From Mactromeris polynyma (lineage: Eukaryota > Mollusca > Bivalvia > Venerida > Mactridae), in NCBI GenBank assembly GCA_032209605.1, contig JASFXZ010000015.1:806001-870000 (forward strand): a stretch of DNA of 64,000 nt. The letters are read 5' to 3'. Below, in pieces: positions 9,867-20,734 of the stretch (the stretch's first letter is position 1; each line of letters begins with the position of its first letter). The notes beneath the pieces are model-generated. The model ran no database searches. It saw only the letters and a list, made by a program, of their open reading frames with translations, and was not told the DNA's origin. The translations under genes were made by a program, and so were the position numbers.

Positions 9867-10230
9867 CATTCTCGACAGCTCTCGGGCATTTCCGTACCAC
9901 TTCGTTACTCGGATAACACCCTCTAGTGTATGTAAGGCGGAGCACTATGTAGCAAAACTCAACATTTTGTGCGGTCAAGAAATAGTTCTCGTAAAACGGA
10001 TTTATTATTTCAATAACTTCGATAAATTCACGTAAGAGATGTATTATCGTTGTCATTTCTACTTAAAACCTCACATATTTCAGTCTTCATATAGCTTAAA
10101 TATTAGATTCATCAGCACTCCAGCGTTCACGCCGCCATCTTGTTTTCGTGACGTTCGAATGGTATTTCCGAAAGTAGTGCCTAACGTACATCCGAGGCAC
10201 TTGACGTAGTTGGCCGAGGATTTCCGAATG
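9867..10230. mobile_element. 364-bp MITE with 9-bp target duplication
   Basis: GCTAGGAAT at 9858-9866 is repeated exactly at 10231-10239. Units I and II have an uninterrupted CTAGGAATAAG at the same site (about 24230 and 29891), so this is a filled site with empty paralogues. The ends are imperfect inverted repeats: CATTCTCGACAGCTCTCGG and, complemented from the right, CATTCGGAAATCCTCGG. A 9-bp duplication suggests a Mutator-like origin, which is inference. The short ORFs inside are not credible. Confidence 0.8.
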
Positions 10231-10821
10231 GCTAGGAATAAGTGTCTTCAAAGATGATACCATTCTGGATATCTAAACAAAATAAGAAGTTTCTGAATAT
10301 CGCCTTTATTACTTCACTATCAACATCGGAACAAGTATTATAGTGGATATAGTGGAATGTTCAAAACAAATACTGTCTTTTACGCTTACGGATGGCAACG
10401 ATTCTTCTGATTCTTAGACAATAATGAATGCCAATCGAATTAACCGCATTCACGCTATTTCATTTATTGCTACATCGAGAGATGTAAACAAATTGTTCCA
10501 TCAAGTGCCTTCCGATAAATGTTTAAATTGATTACCTCATGAGAATAGGCCTGTCGTCAAGATTACAAGTCATAGAGATTGCTGTATTATTGTGTCAAAT
10601 CAACCGACCAATTTATTGGTTTAGGAACTCAATGACTCTATAGGAAATAACCGTTAATGGGAAAGAGGAGTCGAATAATGAGAATGTGTTGATATATTTT
10701 GTAACGCCTGTCTGGAGTGAATTTCAACTTCATTTGCTGCCATCTTGTTTTCTGTTCGACATTCCAGACCGTTCTTCATTTGTTTTTGTTTCCAACGTCC
10801 CGTTCGACAAATATTAATGAG

Positions 10822-10890
10822 ATAGGCGTCGTGCCCGAATGAGTAGAGCACCTGACTAATGATTTGAGGGATATTGGTTCACACCTCGCC
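10822..10890 (+). mobile_element. Degenerate tRNA-like segment in unit 0
   Basis: GTCGTGCCCGAATGAGTAGAG then CACCTGACTAATGATTTGAG and GGTTCACACCTCGCC resemble a decayed D-arm/A box and T-arm/B box. The homologous, better-preserved B box GGTTCAAATCC is in unit II at about 30509. It is part of the unit, not an independent insertion. Confidence 0.5.
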
Positions 10891-11135
10891 ATTTTCTAGA
10901 CATCGAGGCACTTTTGATATTGCTATTTATTGATTACTAATATAATGATTTTTTTTTTTTCGATATTGCTAATAAATGCATTAAATCGAGTTCCACGTAC
11001 AATTTCTCGATCAATGTCGAAATATAAACGGGAGTGTATTAAATAATGAAGAATAATAAACATTGAAAGTCAAATAGAAAATATCAGATACGCTGTGCGC
11101 ACGATTTAACCATAGAATTACAAGGAGATATGTAG

Positions 11136-11281
11136 AGAATATTAAATTCGTGTTGTTTAGTATTGAATTTATTGAACTCGTTCAATAAAAAGAATATGAA
11201 GCTCGCCAGAGGCTCGCTTCATATCATTTTATTCAACTCGTTCAATAAATTCAATACTAAACAACACGAATTTAATATTCT
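11136..11281. mobile_element. 146-bp foldback palindrome
   Basis: The arms at about 11136-11207 and 11211-11281 are near-perfect inverted repeats, with outer ends AGAATATTAAATTCGTGTTG and its complement and internal motif TTGAACTCGTTCAATAAA. Only a few mismatches occur near the centre (GCTCGCC/GGCTCGC). As RNA or single-stranded DNA it would form an almost complete hairpin. It lies at a break in the unit homology (unit II is uninterrupted near 30790), so it is probably a MITE insertion. Confidence 0.85.
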
Positions 11282-11751
11282 ATTTATCACATACCCGACA
11301 AATAACGAGAAAATCCACATCCAAACTTGACCTCATTTATAAAGACAACAGCGACGCGAAAGTAATTAGGCTATTGATTTAATGAGCCGAAAAAGTAGCC
11401 CGATTCACAAAATCATTACTTCTAAACTTATCCATATATCTATCAATATTTGATTATTTTCCAGTTTATTGAATGTATTTAACAACTCGGTAATATCAAA
11501 CGTAACTGTAAAACGTAAATTATAAGGAAAACCTTTCCTCTCAAAGTGTCATCGATAAATATGTTTAATGACGTCATCACATAAACAAGTATCTGACGTC
11601 ATTCAGTATACACGCGTCCATTGAGTCCATTCCATCTGCCTGACTCGAGTCGCAATCAAGATTGCGGAATCTAGTTAATTTTAATTGATATAAGACTGAG
11701 CTCTTTGAACAAAGATGAATATGTTGATTTAAGTTCCTGTGTACACTGATA
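11282..11751. other. AT-rich spacer between two inserted elements
   Basis: No gene or repeat copy is recognised. The block is not matched in units I or II by eye. Confidence 0.4.
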
Positions 11752-14700
11752 GTCCAGTCAATCTACTGAAAAAAGGGCAAATAAAGGGGAAAAAATGCAC
11801 AGAAATGATTTTGGCATAAACGTATTGTTTAATATCTGCCGTGTAAGGAAAAAAAAGTATAGGAAAATCCTACGGTGCAAAATGCTATTTTTGGGGTAAA
11901 ATGTACTAAAAGGTAAAAAAAGTATGAATTTCTGGAATTTGACTATATCAAAATCAGATTTAGCTATAAAAATTCCAGAATAACTGTTTTTAATAGACAT
12001 TATGTTGCACCATAACATACCTTAAGTAATGACACATCATATGTTGTGAACAGTGATTTTTGGGGTAAAATGGTGAAAAAAACAACAAATTAAAGTGGGA
12101 ATTTCTGGAGTTTGTCAATAACTCGACGAAATGTAGCTACAAATTTACCTCAATAACTATATTTAATAGATATTAAACTGCTCTACAACATACCTCAGGT
12201 TCAGAATATCATACAGTGAAAAGGGTGATTTTTTAGGTAAAATAGTAAAAATATAAATGAAAGTGAGAATTTCTGGAATTTGCCAAACATATATTAGACC
12301 AGTGGAAAAATAGGAGGGAAAATATGCACAGACAAACTTTTCATGGATTTGTGTCATATAAAGCACCACATTTAATATACTATCAGTATAAAACTATATC
12401 ACTGTGCAAAATGTTATGTTTGGGGTAAAATGGTTGAAAGTTTAAATAAAAATGGGATTTTTTGGAATTTGCCCAAAACTATGTCAATTTGTGCAATAAT
12501 ACTACCAACATTACTGTATTTAATATATATTATATTACAGTACAAAATACCTAGGGTATAGAAACATAGTACCGTGTGAAATATGATTTTTGGAGTAAAA
12601 CTTACTGTATTTAATATAAATTATATTGCGGTACAAAATACTTAAGTACAGAAACATTGTATCGTGTGAAATGTGATTTTTGGGGTAAAACTAAAAAAAA
12701 AGGGAAATTTTGGAATCGGATAATTTCCCGTTCATTTTCACTGTAAAAGTTTCAAAACAGTTATTTTCACCAAATGTTGTATTGCAAAATCAATAATATA
12801 AATTATAGAAACAGTTTATGATGGGGAATGTAATATATATTTGTAACATAAATCCACATAAATTGAGGTCTTGGCAACATTTTCAACACACGTAGCTGTA
12901 GCATACAATGTTCAGCCCATACCATTTTGATGTAGTGTCACATCCAAGAATTGCATGATGGAATACAATATTTTTCACACAACTTTAATCCGAGTCCAGA
13001 AGTAGTTTCTAAGGAGGCCAGAACACGGTCAGGGAACAATCATTAGTTTGTATATATGAAAGGGAGTCGGGGCAAAGTTTGAACATCGTATGCATTTTTT
13101 ACGTTTGTTGAAAAGGTTGCAATAACATCAATTTATGTGGACCCCAAACAAACTACCACCTACGTCTGATGCATCTATGTACAATAGTTTGTGAGTATCT
13201 CTAAAATACAGGACTGGGAAGGACATGATGATTTGGACCCGCTAGAATTGGGGTTGGGAACTAGTAGGTAACAAACTATATCCAGTGTCAACTGGAAGAG
13301 CGACAGCTCGTGCTCACATAATGATAGTTGTACGGTGCACTTGTCAAACTGGCTGCCGTACAGTAGCATGTAGCTACAAGAATGTTGGATTTGAATGTAG
13401 TTCAGCCTTATTCACATGCAAAGGAGTCAGCTGTGAGATTGCCATCAGCCCAGATTTGGCATTTGACTAATACATTGTGCATATCTTATGCTGCATTAAG
13501 ACACCGACATTGCTTCTATTATAATCATATAATTGTGTGATCAAATTCATATGGCTTCCGGAAAATAGCATTTTCGTTTATGTTTTCAGAACTTTTACCT
13601 CAAAACCACATTTCTTGTTTGATTTGATAGCATAATGTTATCATATGTTATATTGAGAGATAACAAGTAGCTTATGTCATTTCTGTGACTTTCATTGTTT
13701 TGTTTTTTTAATCCAGGAATAGGCAAAATATACCAGAAATTGCAACTTTTAGTTATTTATTTTTTGATATATTTTTCAAATAAATATTACATTCCGCATT
13801 ATAAACTATTTCTATGATTTAAAGTATGGATTTTGCAATATAATATGAGTTAAAAATAACTATTCTGAAAACTTTATAGTTAAAATGAACGGGATATTAA
13901 CAGATTCCAAAAATTCCCATTTTTTGTTATTTTTTTTAAGTTTTGTCCCAAAAATCACATTTCACACGATGCAATGTTTCTATACTTTAGGTAGTTTGAA
14001 CTGCATTATAATATCTATTAAATACAGTATTTCTGGTAGTTTTATTGCAAAATTTGAGTTAGTTATTGGCAATTCCAAAAATTCCCATTTTTTGGTTATT
14101 TTTTTAAGTTTTACCCCAAAAATCACATTTCACACAATACAATGTATCTATACTTTAGGTATTTTAAACTGTAATATAATATCTATCACATCAAGTAATT
14201 CTGGTAGTTTTATTGCAAAATTTGACATAGTTATTGGCAAATTCCAAAAATTCCCATGTTTTTGGTTATTTTTTTTAAGGTTTTACCCAAAAAATCATAT
14301 TTCACACGGTACGATGTTTCTATACTATAAGTATTATGTACTGTAATATAATATCTATTACATAAAGTAATTCTGGTAGTTTTATTGCAAAATTTGACAT
14401 GGTTATTGGCAAATTCCATAAATTTCCCATGTTTTTGGTCATTTTTTTTAGGTTTACCCCAAAAATCACATTTCACTTGTTACAATGTATCTATACTTTA
14501 GATATTATGTACTGTTATACAATATCTATTAAATATAGTAATTTTGGTAGTTTTATTGCAAAATGTGACAAAGTTATTCCAAAAATTCCCATGTTTTTGG
14601 TTACTTTTTTAAAGGTTTTACCCCAAAAATCACATTTTACACGGTACAATGTTTCTATACTTAATGTATTATGTACTGTAATAAAATATCTATTCAATAA

Positions 14701-15092
14701 AGTAATTATGGTAGTTTTATTGGAAAAATTTACATAGTTATAGGCAAATCCCAGAAATGCTCATTTTTTGTGATTTGTTTTTAATTTAACCCAAAAATCA
14801 CATTTAACACTGTTCAATGTTTCTATACTTAAGTTATTTTGTACTGTATGCAATATCTATTAAATACAGTAATTCTGGTAGTTTTATTGCAAAATTTGAT
14901 ATAGTTATTGGCAAATTCCAGAAATTCCCATTCTTATTTAAATTTTCAACCATTTTACCCCAAAAATCACATTTTGCACCGTGTGATTGTCCTATACTTT
15001 TAGTATATTTAATGTGATGCCTTATATGACACAAATCCACAAAAAATATTTCTGTGCATTTTTTTCCCCCAAATTTTTTATTTTGACTGGCC
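11752..15092. mobile_element. 3.3-kb transposon with arms of inverted ~169-bp tandem repeats
   Basis: The termini GTCCAGTCAA (11752) and, complemented from the right end, GGCCAGTCAAAAT (15092) are flanked by TA (11750-11751 and 15093-15094). The subterminal match ATGCACAGAAAT is at about 11795 and 15050. The left arm (to about 12700) is 5-6 imperfect units marked by GATTTTTGGGGTAAAA. The right arm (about 13905-15090) is about seven units marked by the complement, CCCCAAAAATCACATTTCAC, at about 13948, 14113, 14284, 14457, 14620, 14788 and 14956 (spacing 163-173 bp). Inner segments 12720-12850 and 13755-13905 are also inverted. The middle, 12850-13745, has no recognised transposase. A second internal left-end copy starts near 12300 (CCAGTGG ... 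GGATTTGTGTCATATAA). The TA duplication points to a Tc1/mariner-like superfamily. ORFs such as the one at 13885-14346 are translations of the repeat. Confidence 0.8.
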
Positions 15093-15662
15093 TATGATGA
15101 CGTGTTGAAATGTTGTCTGGAAGACGAATCGTTTGAGATGGAATAAACTTACTGAACTGGATATGTAGGTTGGGGGAATTTTGATAGACATGCTAAGTAG
15201 ATTCGTCATAACTTGCATGTGAACGGTAAATATTATCATACTTCTTTTGGTGTTTGCTGCAGTGTTCATGAGCATTCCCATTTAATGCATTAAACGTAGG
15301 CGATATGGATATTTTTTACTATTACTCGTTTTGTTAATTGTAAACAAGCAGCGTATGGATTTAATTTAGGTTTTTCCGCTCATTTGCATATTATATGCAC
15401 ACTGTGCAATATGATATTTATTGCATAGTAGAAACATGATATATATAACTTTGTTTTGGGTGATCAGCCACACAATTTCTTATATTACTATAGGTGTTTT
15501 TACCCTTCTCAATTCCTTGTAACCAGCATAGTTTTTTAAAATGGTAAGAACAATACCACATTACATTTAACTAACTAAAAACGAGCGAAAAGAAATACAT
15601 TTAAAGTAAAAGGTCCAAATGTCCAATAGTATTACAAAGTGCGTTCCGCTCAATCATGTGTT

Positions 15663-15935
15663 TTCATCATCCATCACAAATGAGCGCTTTCATACACTGA
15701 TGGTGGTTTTTCATCATCCATCACAAATGAGCGCTTTCATACACTGATGATGTTTTCATCATCCATCACAAATGAGCGCTTTCATACACTGATGGTGGTT
15801 TTTCATCATCCATATCAAATGAGCGCTTTCATACACTGATGATGTTTTTTCATCATCCATCACAAATGAGCGCTTTCATAAACTGATGATGTTTTTTCAT
15901 CATCCAATGAGCGCTTTCATACACTGATGATGTTT
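15663..15935. repeat. ~47-bp minisatellite, six copies
   Basis: CATCATCC starts recur at 15665, 15712, 15757, 15804, 15851 and 15898. The unit contains CACAAATGAGCGCTTTCATA then CACTGATGATG. In units I and II the same place has a single copy of the AAATGAGCGCTTTTATTACG type (about 25590 and 31880), so the array expanded after the units separated. Confidence 0.85.
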
Positions 15936-17466
15936 TTTTTAAATTTAATTTCTCATTCAACAGACGTAGGAAATTTTAGATTACATCCTGCGTTGGAGGC
16001 AATCTTTTGGGATTTGAATGCAGTATTGTTCTTCAGTGCTATATGCATGGCATGCTTTCGTTTGTTTGTTTCTTTTAATAAATCACTTTTTCAGAAGCAT
16101 AGCGAATATCTCAGCATGGCTTTGTAACGTATTTCTATGAATTGACAATGCATTGATATGTTCATCACCATTACCGTTTTCTTTGTTATCGCATGATTTG
16201 GTTCAATCATAAATATGTTTAAAATGTTCTGCATCGCATCTGATGCACACTATTTATTTACGTGGCGCACGACGCATTGGGACAATCAAACGCAGACATC
16301 ATTGCGCAAACATTAAAGATACGCTTGCCAAAAATGATAATACAGAATTTTCAATGGATTTATTGTTATTGTCGCCACACTGAAGTGCGACGTACTGTAT
16401 GGAATGGGATATTTTTTTGTACATGGAGGGGCACGTGACTTTTTTTGTACGTGGAGGGACACGTGACTTATTTTTTTTTTCAAGATTATTCGATGCAAGA
16501 TAATTTTACCCACTGACAATAAAGTTTTACAGAAAAAGTATTTGTAATATTTTTTTATTTTATTTCATTTTAAAATATTTTAATTTATTCCCTCATGTGG
16601 TGCACGATGGTCAAGGTCTATTTTGACTGATAAAATATTTGAAACCAGTCTATGGAAAGTTTATTTTTAGATTCCCTCATGTGGTGCACGATTTCAGAAA
16701 ATGCTCAGTTAGCACCGTTTATTTTCGGAAATTGCTCAAGAAAAATCAAATAATCGAAAAGCGGTCCCGTCGAAAAGTATGACTTTCTAATTTGGGCGAA
16801 ATATTTACCGTTTGCGAATGTTTTATTCCACTCAATTTCTATGATAAACGCGGTTAAAAGCAAGGTATGTGATAACCATGCAATCACTTTCGTTTTCGGG
16901 TCTATTATACGATAAAATCCGTACCGTACGGTCCGTACTGCCGCCCGCTCCGTATTTTACGAGGAATTAAAATTATTATAGTAAATTCAGAATACTATTA
17001 TTTTCGCAAGTATATACTGATGGTTTATGTCTCATAGTCTGTGCTATGACTATTCACATACAATTTACCTCACTGTATGTTTAGTTTATGTTTCATTTAT
17101 GACCTAGTTTGTAAGTACAGCCGACTGTTTGAAACATGTATTGCTTTTTGCACTTGATTGACTTGTGTTTGAGAGTATACATTGTCTTCATCTTTCAATT
17201 TGAATAATTAATAATTGATAGTGAGACGTTTGTTTAAACTTGAATAACAAGAATAAAATAGACAAGAAATAAGATAACAGTGCTACATTGAATCATCCCA
17301 CAATCTCAATTAGGAATGATTTGTAGACTATTAAAAGCAATTTCAAAGAAACACTAAAAAGGATTACATTGAAATAACAAAGTCCTATGCTATAGAATAT
17401 TGGGGATTGAGGGGACAAACTGCACTAAATATTTGTTGATCGCGCGTGCTGTGATGTAGCCACCAA

Positions 17467-17598
17467 ATGACTGAAACCGACTGGTTCCAAAATTGGTTCA
17501 AGAAAAAAAGCCAGCGCAAGCCAGGATTGCCAAATTCATCTAGTGAGCAAAAGACGAGACTTCCAGTTGATCGGAAGTTGATTAGTTCGTTGAAGAAG
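17467..17598 (+). CDS. Possible first coding exon (44 codons plus splice donor)
   Basis: ATG at 17467 opens MTETDWFQNWFKKKSQRKP followed by GLPNSSSEQKTRLPVDRKL and ISSLKK. The frame then runs into AAG|GTAGGC at 17596-17604, a plausible splice donor, and would stop at TAG 17605-17607 if unspliced. The composition (Lys/Arg/Ser-rich, mixed codons, locally higher GC than its surroundings) is protein-like, unlike most short ORFs in the window. No signal peptide or membrane segment is seen, and I do not recognise the family. It lies outside the repeated units, in the segment unique to 16.4-18.7 kb. No continuing exon was identified downstream. It could be a genuine N-terminal exon of a host gene, or chance. 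Confidence 0.35.
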
Positions 17599-17736
17599 GT
17601 AGGCTAGTATTTAATGATGATGAGATAGTCATGACCTTTACTTGAACAATAAAACTGAGAAATCTTGCTTAATTATAATGGTTATACATAAAACAACATT
17701 TAAAATAAGGATTTTAAGTTGTTAATCCTGTTCAAA

Positions 17737-17835
17737 ACATTGCGACAGGTAAGAAATTGTTGTGACAGGTAAAACATTGTTGCAACAGGTAAAACATTGT
17801 TGCAACAGGTAAAACATTGTTGCGACGGGTAAAAA
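17737..17835. repeat. 21-bp tandem repeat, about five copies
   Basis: The unit resembles GACAGGTAAAACATTGTTGC, with C/A and A/G variants across copies. It begins in AACATTGCGACAGGTAAGAA and ends at ACGGGTAAAAAATG. Each unit contains CAGGTAA, which resembles a splice donor core; I attach no function to that. Confidence 0.8.
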
Positions 17836-19334
17836 ATGTGTCTTTGCCTGTCGTTATGTCCTGTGAAGGAGAAAAAGTATTCGCGTTGACTGTTTTACCT
17901 GTATTTCACATGTGCTATTGAAATTTTCTTGAAGTGGGCAGTTCATAATTATAATATTATATGATATAGTCATCGCTGATAATTTCTCCTTGCATGTACT
18001 AACGGAGAAGAAACTGCAGTAAGAAGGAATTTGTTACGGTGATACGCTGTTTATTCATAGTTTAGGGTGGTGCCAGCAACTACAGTTTTCAGCTTCATAC
18101 TGAGTCCATAATATACTCTTTTTTTCGCTCGCTCGCTTTAATAAATGACAGTTTGAAAAAAAATCCGAAGAACAAACAAATAATTTGTTGTGGCCTAATA
18201 ATAATTAAAATTGCATTCTTTGAATCTTTTACATAACAAATTATAACAAATAGAAGTGATGCGTTAACTGTATGAAATAAATATTTAAATAAAAGTAGTG
18301 CTTATTCTAAGCTTATTGTTTACGTACGTATGGATCAGAAAAGAAAATGTGTTCCGGTGATAAATTTTGAGTGTCACGATAGTCTGAGATAATTATTTAG
18401 AAACTTAATGAGAATTTATGTAAAAGATTCAAAGAATGTAAATTTAAATATTATTATTTTTGTGAACAAAGACCTTGCTACATACAGAGAAGTTGGAACT
18501 GGGTCTGTAAACAGATTAATAATTTTTGTTTACGTGTTTGATACTACTAAAATGGAGTGTAATACTTTAGTTACATGTTTTTTGTACAAAAGAATGTAAA
18601 TAACAAAATATCATTCAATTCTTTAGCGGCGACCTTTGATGCTTTGCATCAATGATTTTCTTGTATTGTTATATTTAATAGTCAATGTTAATCTGTTTGT
18701 GCAACATCAAATGTATTTACTTCTCCTTGGAGTGAGTGATGATACGGTATTCAGTTTGTGTTGGGATGTTGTGTAAATATGTTTACAGAGATGCACTGTT
18801 CGTTTGCTGCGGAAGATTATATGATAAGTGTAATGGTGTGTGCTCCATTGGTGTTTTACCGCTGACCGTTTCAAGACTGTACTCTATCTTCATCGATATG
18901 TTATGTTTATTCTTTGTCCCTTTTGCATTTGTTTGCTTGTGTGTATATATTTTCATGTCTGAATGTGCGTTTGGAATGTCTTAGCACATTGTATGTGAAA
19001 TTTCCTGCTCGAATTCGTATTCAATCTGATACAGTTTACTTCCTTAAATGATATTCCTTCAAGTGTTTTTGGTTCACTTATCACAATTACTGGACTGTAT
19101 TGCTCGGGACTTTGCCATTGGATATTAATTGAATTAACGAATACAAAGAATAATTGTCTATTTCATTTATCTCAATTCAGCAAATGTACATTTTCCATGT
19201 TACAATATAATATTTGAAAAAATAAATTTCATGTGAACAAAAGGTATATCCATATTATATCATTTCATTTAAGTTGGCGTGACACACTGTAGAAATGATT
19301 GACTGATAGACACATTGTGACTTTTCATTCACAG

Positions 19335-19452
19335 GTGCTCGAGCATTTGGACATTGTATTACGTAATTATTTTAAGAAGATTAACCAAATGCACCCAAAT
19401 TGTGTGAGGCGCATCGTACACAAAATTTCAAAAAGTAACTATTTCTATATAG
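19335..19452 (+). CDS. Exon-like segment in unit I (LDIV-RRIVH)
   Basis: It is bounded by a good acceptor (GACTTTTCATTCACAG, AG at 19333-19334) and a consensus donor ATATAG|GTGAGT (GT at 19453). The frame reads VLEHLDIVLRNYFKKINQ, then MHPNCVRRIVHKISKSNYFY. The unit II copy (26790-26906) is one base shorter and ends in a stop, and the diverged unit 0 copy (about 6506-6640) keeps LDIV-RN-F-NQ-P-C-RRIVH. Noncoding flanks are also conserved between units, so this is not proof of selection. No family is recognised. Confidence 0.3.
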
Positions 19453-20734
19453 GTGAGTATTTAACAAAGAACAGAGATCTAATCAGATGATCTGAGCAGA
19501 ATATTGCGGAACAAAGTAAAATAAATGTTTCACACTTAATGCTATTTATCTTGACATGCGCACCAATCGTTCGCATTTCCGTAATTCACTCCTTGTCTTA
19601 AACGAGCGATTGGGCTTGTCTATAGAGACTTTAATTGCATTTCAAAGCAATAACAAAATGAAAACTCACCCATTATATTTTTCCTCCGACGAGAACAACG
19701 GAATAATCTACGAAGTCCATTAAGTTATATAAGTAAATTGTTTTGGTTGAATGAACTGTCAATTGTAAATGGCCTTGCTTAAACTGCAGTGCTGTCAAAT
19801 GAAAGAATTTGTCTCCTAGAAACTGCCTCTTAATGTTCCGGCTTCTAAGCGCTTGAACTTTATTGTAATTCTTAATATACTTGACAACAATTAAATAGTT
19901 TGAGGATTTTCGTCCTGTCCAAAATGGACAAACTGTGCACATCCTGGGAAATTGATATTTTAATTATTTCTGAGGAAAACACTACGTCTTGCATTTGTAA
20001 CTTTACATTACAAACACGTTTGGGGTATCGAGATAAGAGAATGATAATTATGACATTCACTCAACAATATGCATTCCGTCTGGTATTGGCTTTGCCGCAG
20101 GATAAGCGTGGTGTTCGGTGCACCCTTAATCAGGTTCAAAGCCCTAGTTGTGTATTGCCACTGACCGATGCAATGCGATACTCCTTTTTTCATCAATAAT
20201 TTAAGTCTTTGTCTTATGTCCATTCAATATTCATTTTATGCAATGGAACTTTATGTTAAACTCAACAAAAACACAACCGTTTGCAGAGAATATATAATTT
20301 GCTGCTTGGATAACTAGCAATGGGTCTCCCTCTTAAACAGAACTTAAACCAGACTAATATAATACACATTAAACTTAATATTGGTGTTTGTCTCGTCAAA
20401 AGGGCGAAATAAATGTTTTCTGTGTGTGAAATTTTGAGACATCAATAGTAATAAGTAGAATGATTGAAGAGTTTAATTCAACATTGAATATATTATAAGA
20501 ATGCGAAGTAAGAGTAATCATATTATATACATATAGTTTATAGTTAAGTACGGATGTGTATGAGGCGTTTCCTGCTTGTAATCAATATCCATTACATACA
20601 CTGGTGTTTCAGGCATATCTCCACAAACATAGTATATTGTCAAGTTGAAGAAGAACCGAATGTACACCAGACTAATATGTTGCACATTCAGCTTATTATT
20701 GGTGTTTATCTCGTAATGAGGCAGAAATAAAATA

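Larger units (their letters stand above)
6390..16365 (+). repeat. Unit 0 of the low-copy array (oldest, heavily interrupted)
   Basis: Homologous blocks, in the order of units I-II, are: the exon-like segment near 6450-6640; 7380-7700 (match 19595-19860); 9455-9860 (match about 23795-24230); 10231-10430 (match 29893-30065); 10428-11135 (match 30065-30790); and 15440-16365 (match 24510 onward and 25430-26147). Identity is clearly lower than between I and II, so it is the oldest full member. It is interrupted by MITEs at 7887-8026 and 9867-10230, a foldback element at 11136-11281 and a 3.3-kb element at 11752-15092. Blocks at 7715-7865 and 8238-8280 match 34620-34760 and 34520-34580 but in swapped order. 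Confidence 0.75.
16366..18659. other. Segment between unit 0 and unit I
   Basis: This 2.3-kb stretch has no counterpart at the unit I/II junction (26147). It contains a local duplication TTTTTTGTACATGGAGGGG / GTACGTGGAGGGACACGTGA (about 16415-16470), a repeated ATTCCCTCATGTGGTGCACG (about 16589 and 16673), the exon-like ORF at 17467-17598 and a 21-bp tandem array at 17737-17835, the last two annotated separately. The remainder is AT-rich with nothing recognised. Confidence 0.6.

Noticed and set aside
13885..14737. Chain of 100-150 codon ORFs with repeated KITFHT-like motifs as a repeat protein gene
   Set aside because: They are translations of the ~169-bp tandem units of a transposon arm, and the frames shift between units.
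18736..18984. 82-codon hydrophobic ORF in unit I (and 26281-26571 in unit II) as a conserved membrane protein
   Set aside because: The two copies diverge by frame-disrupting indels near the C-terminus, and the N-terminal part contains the dispersed GCCACTGACC-type motif.
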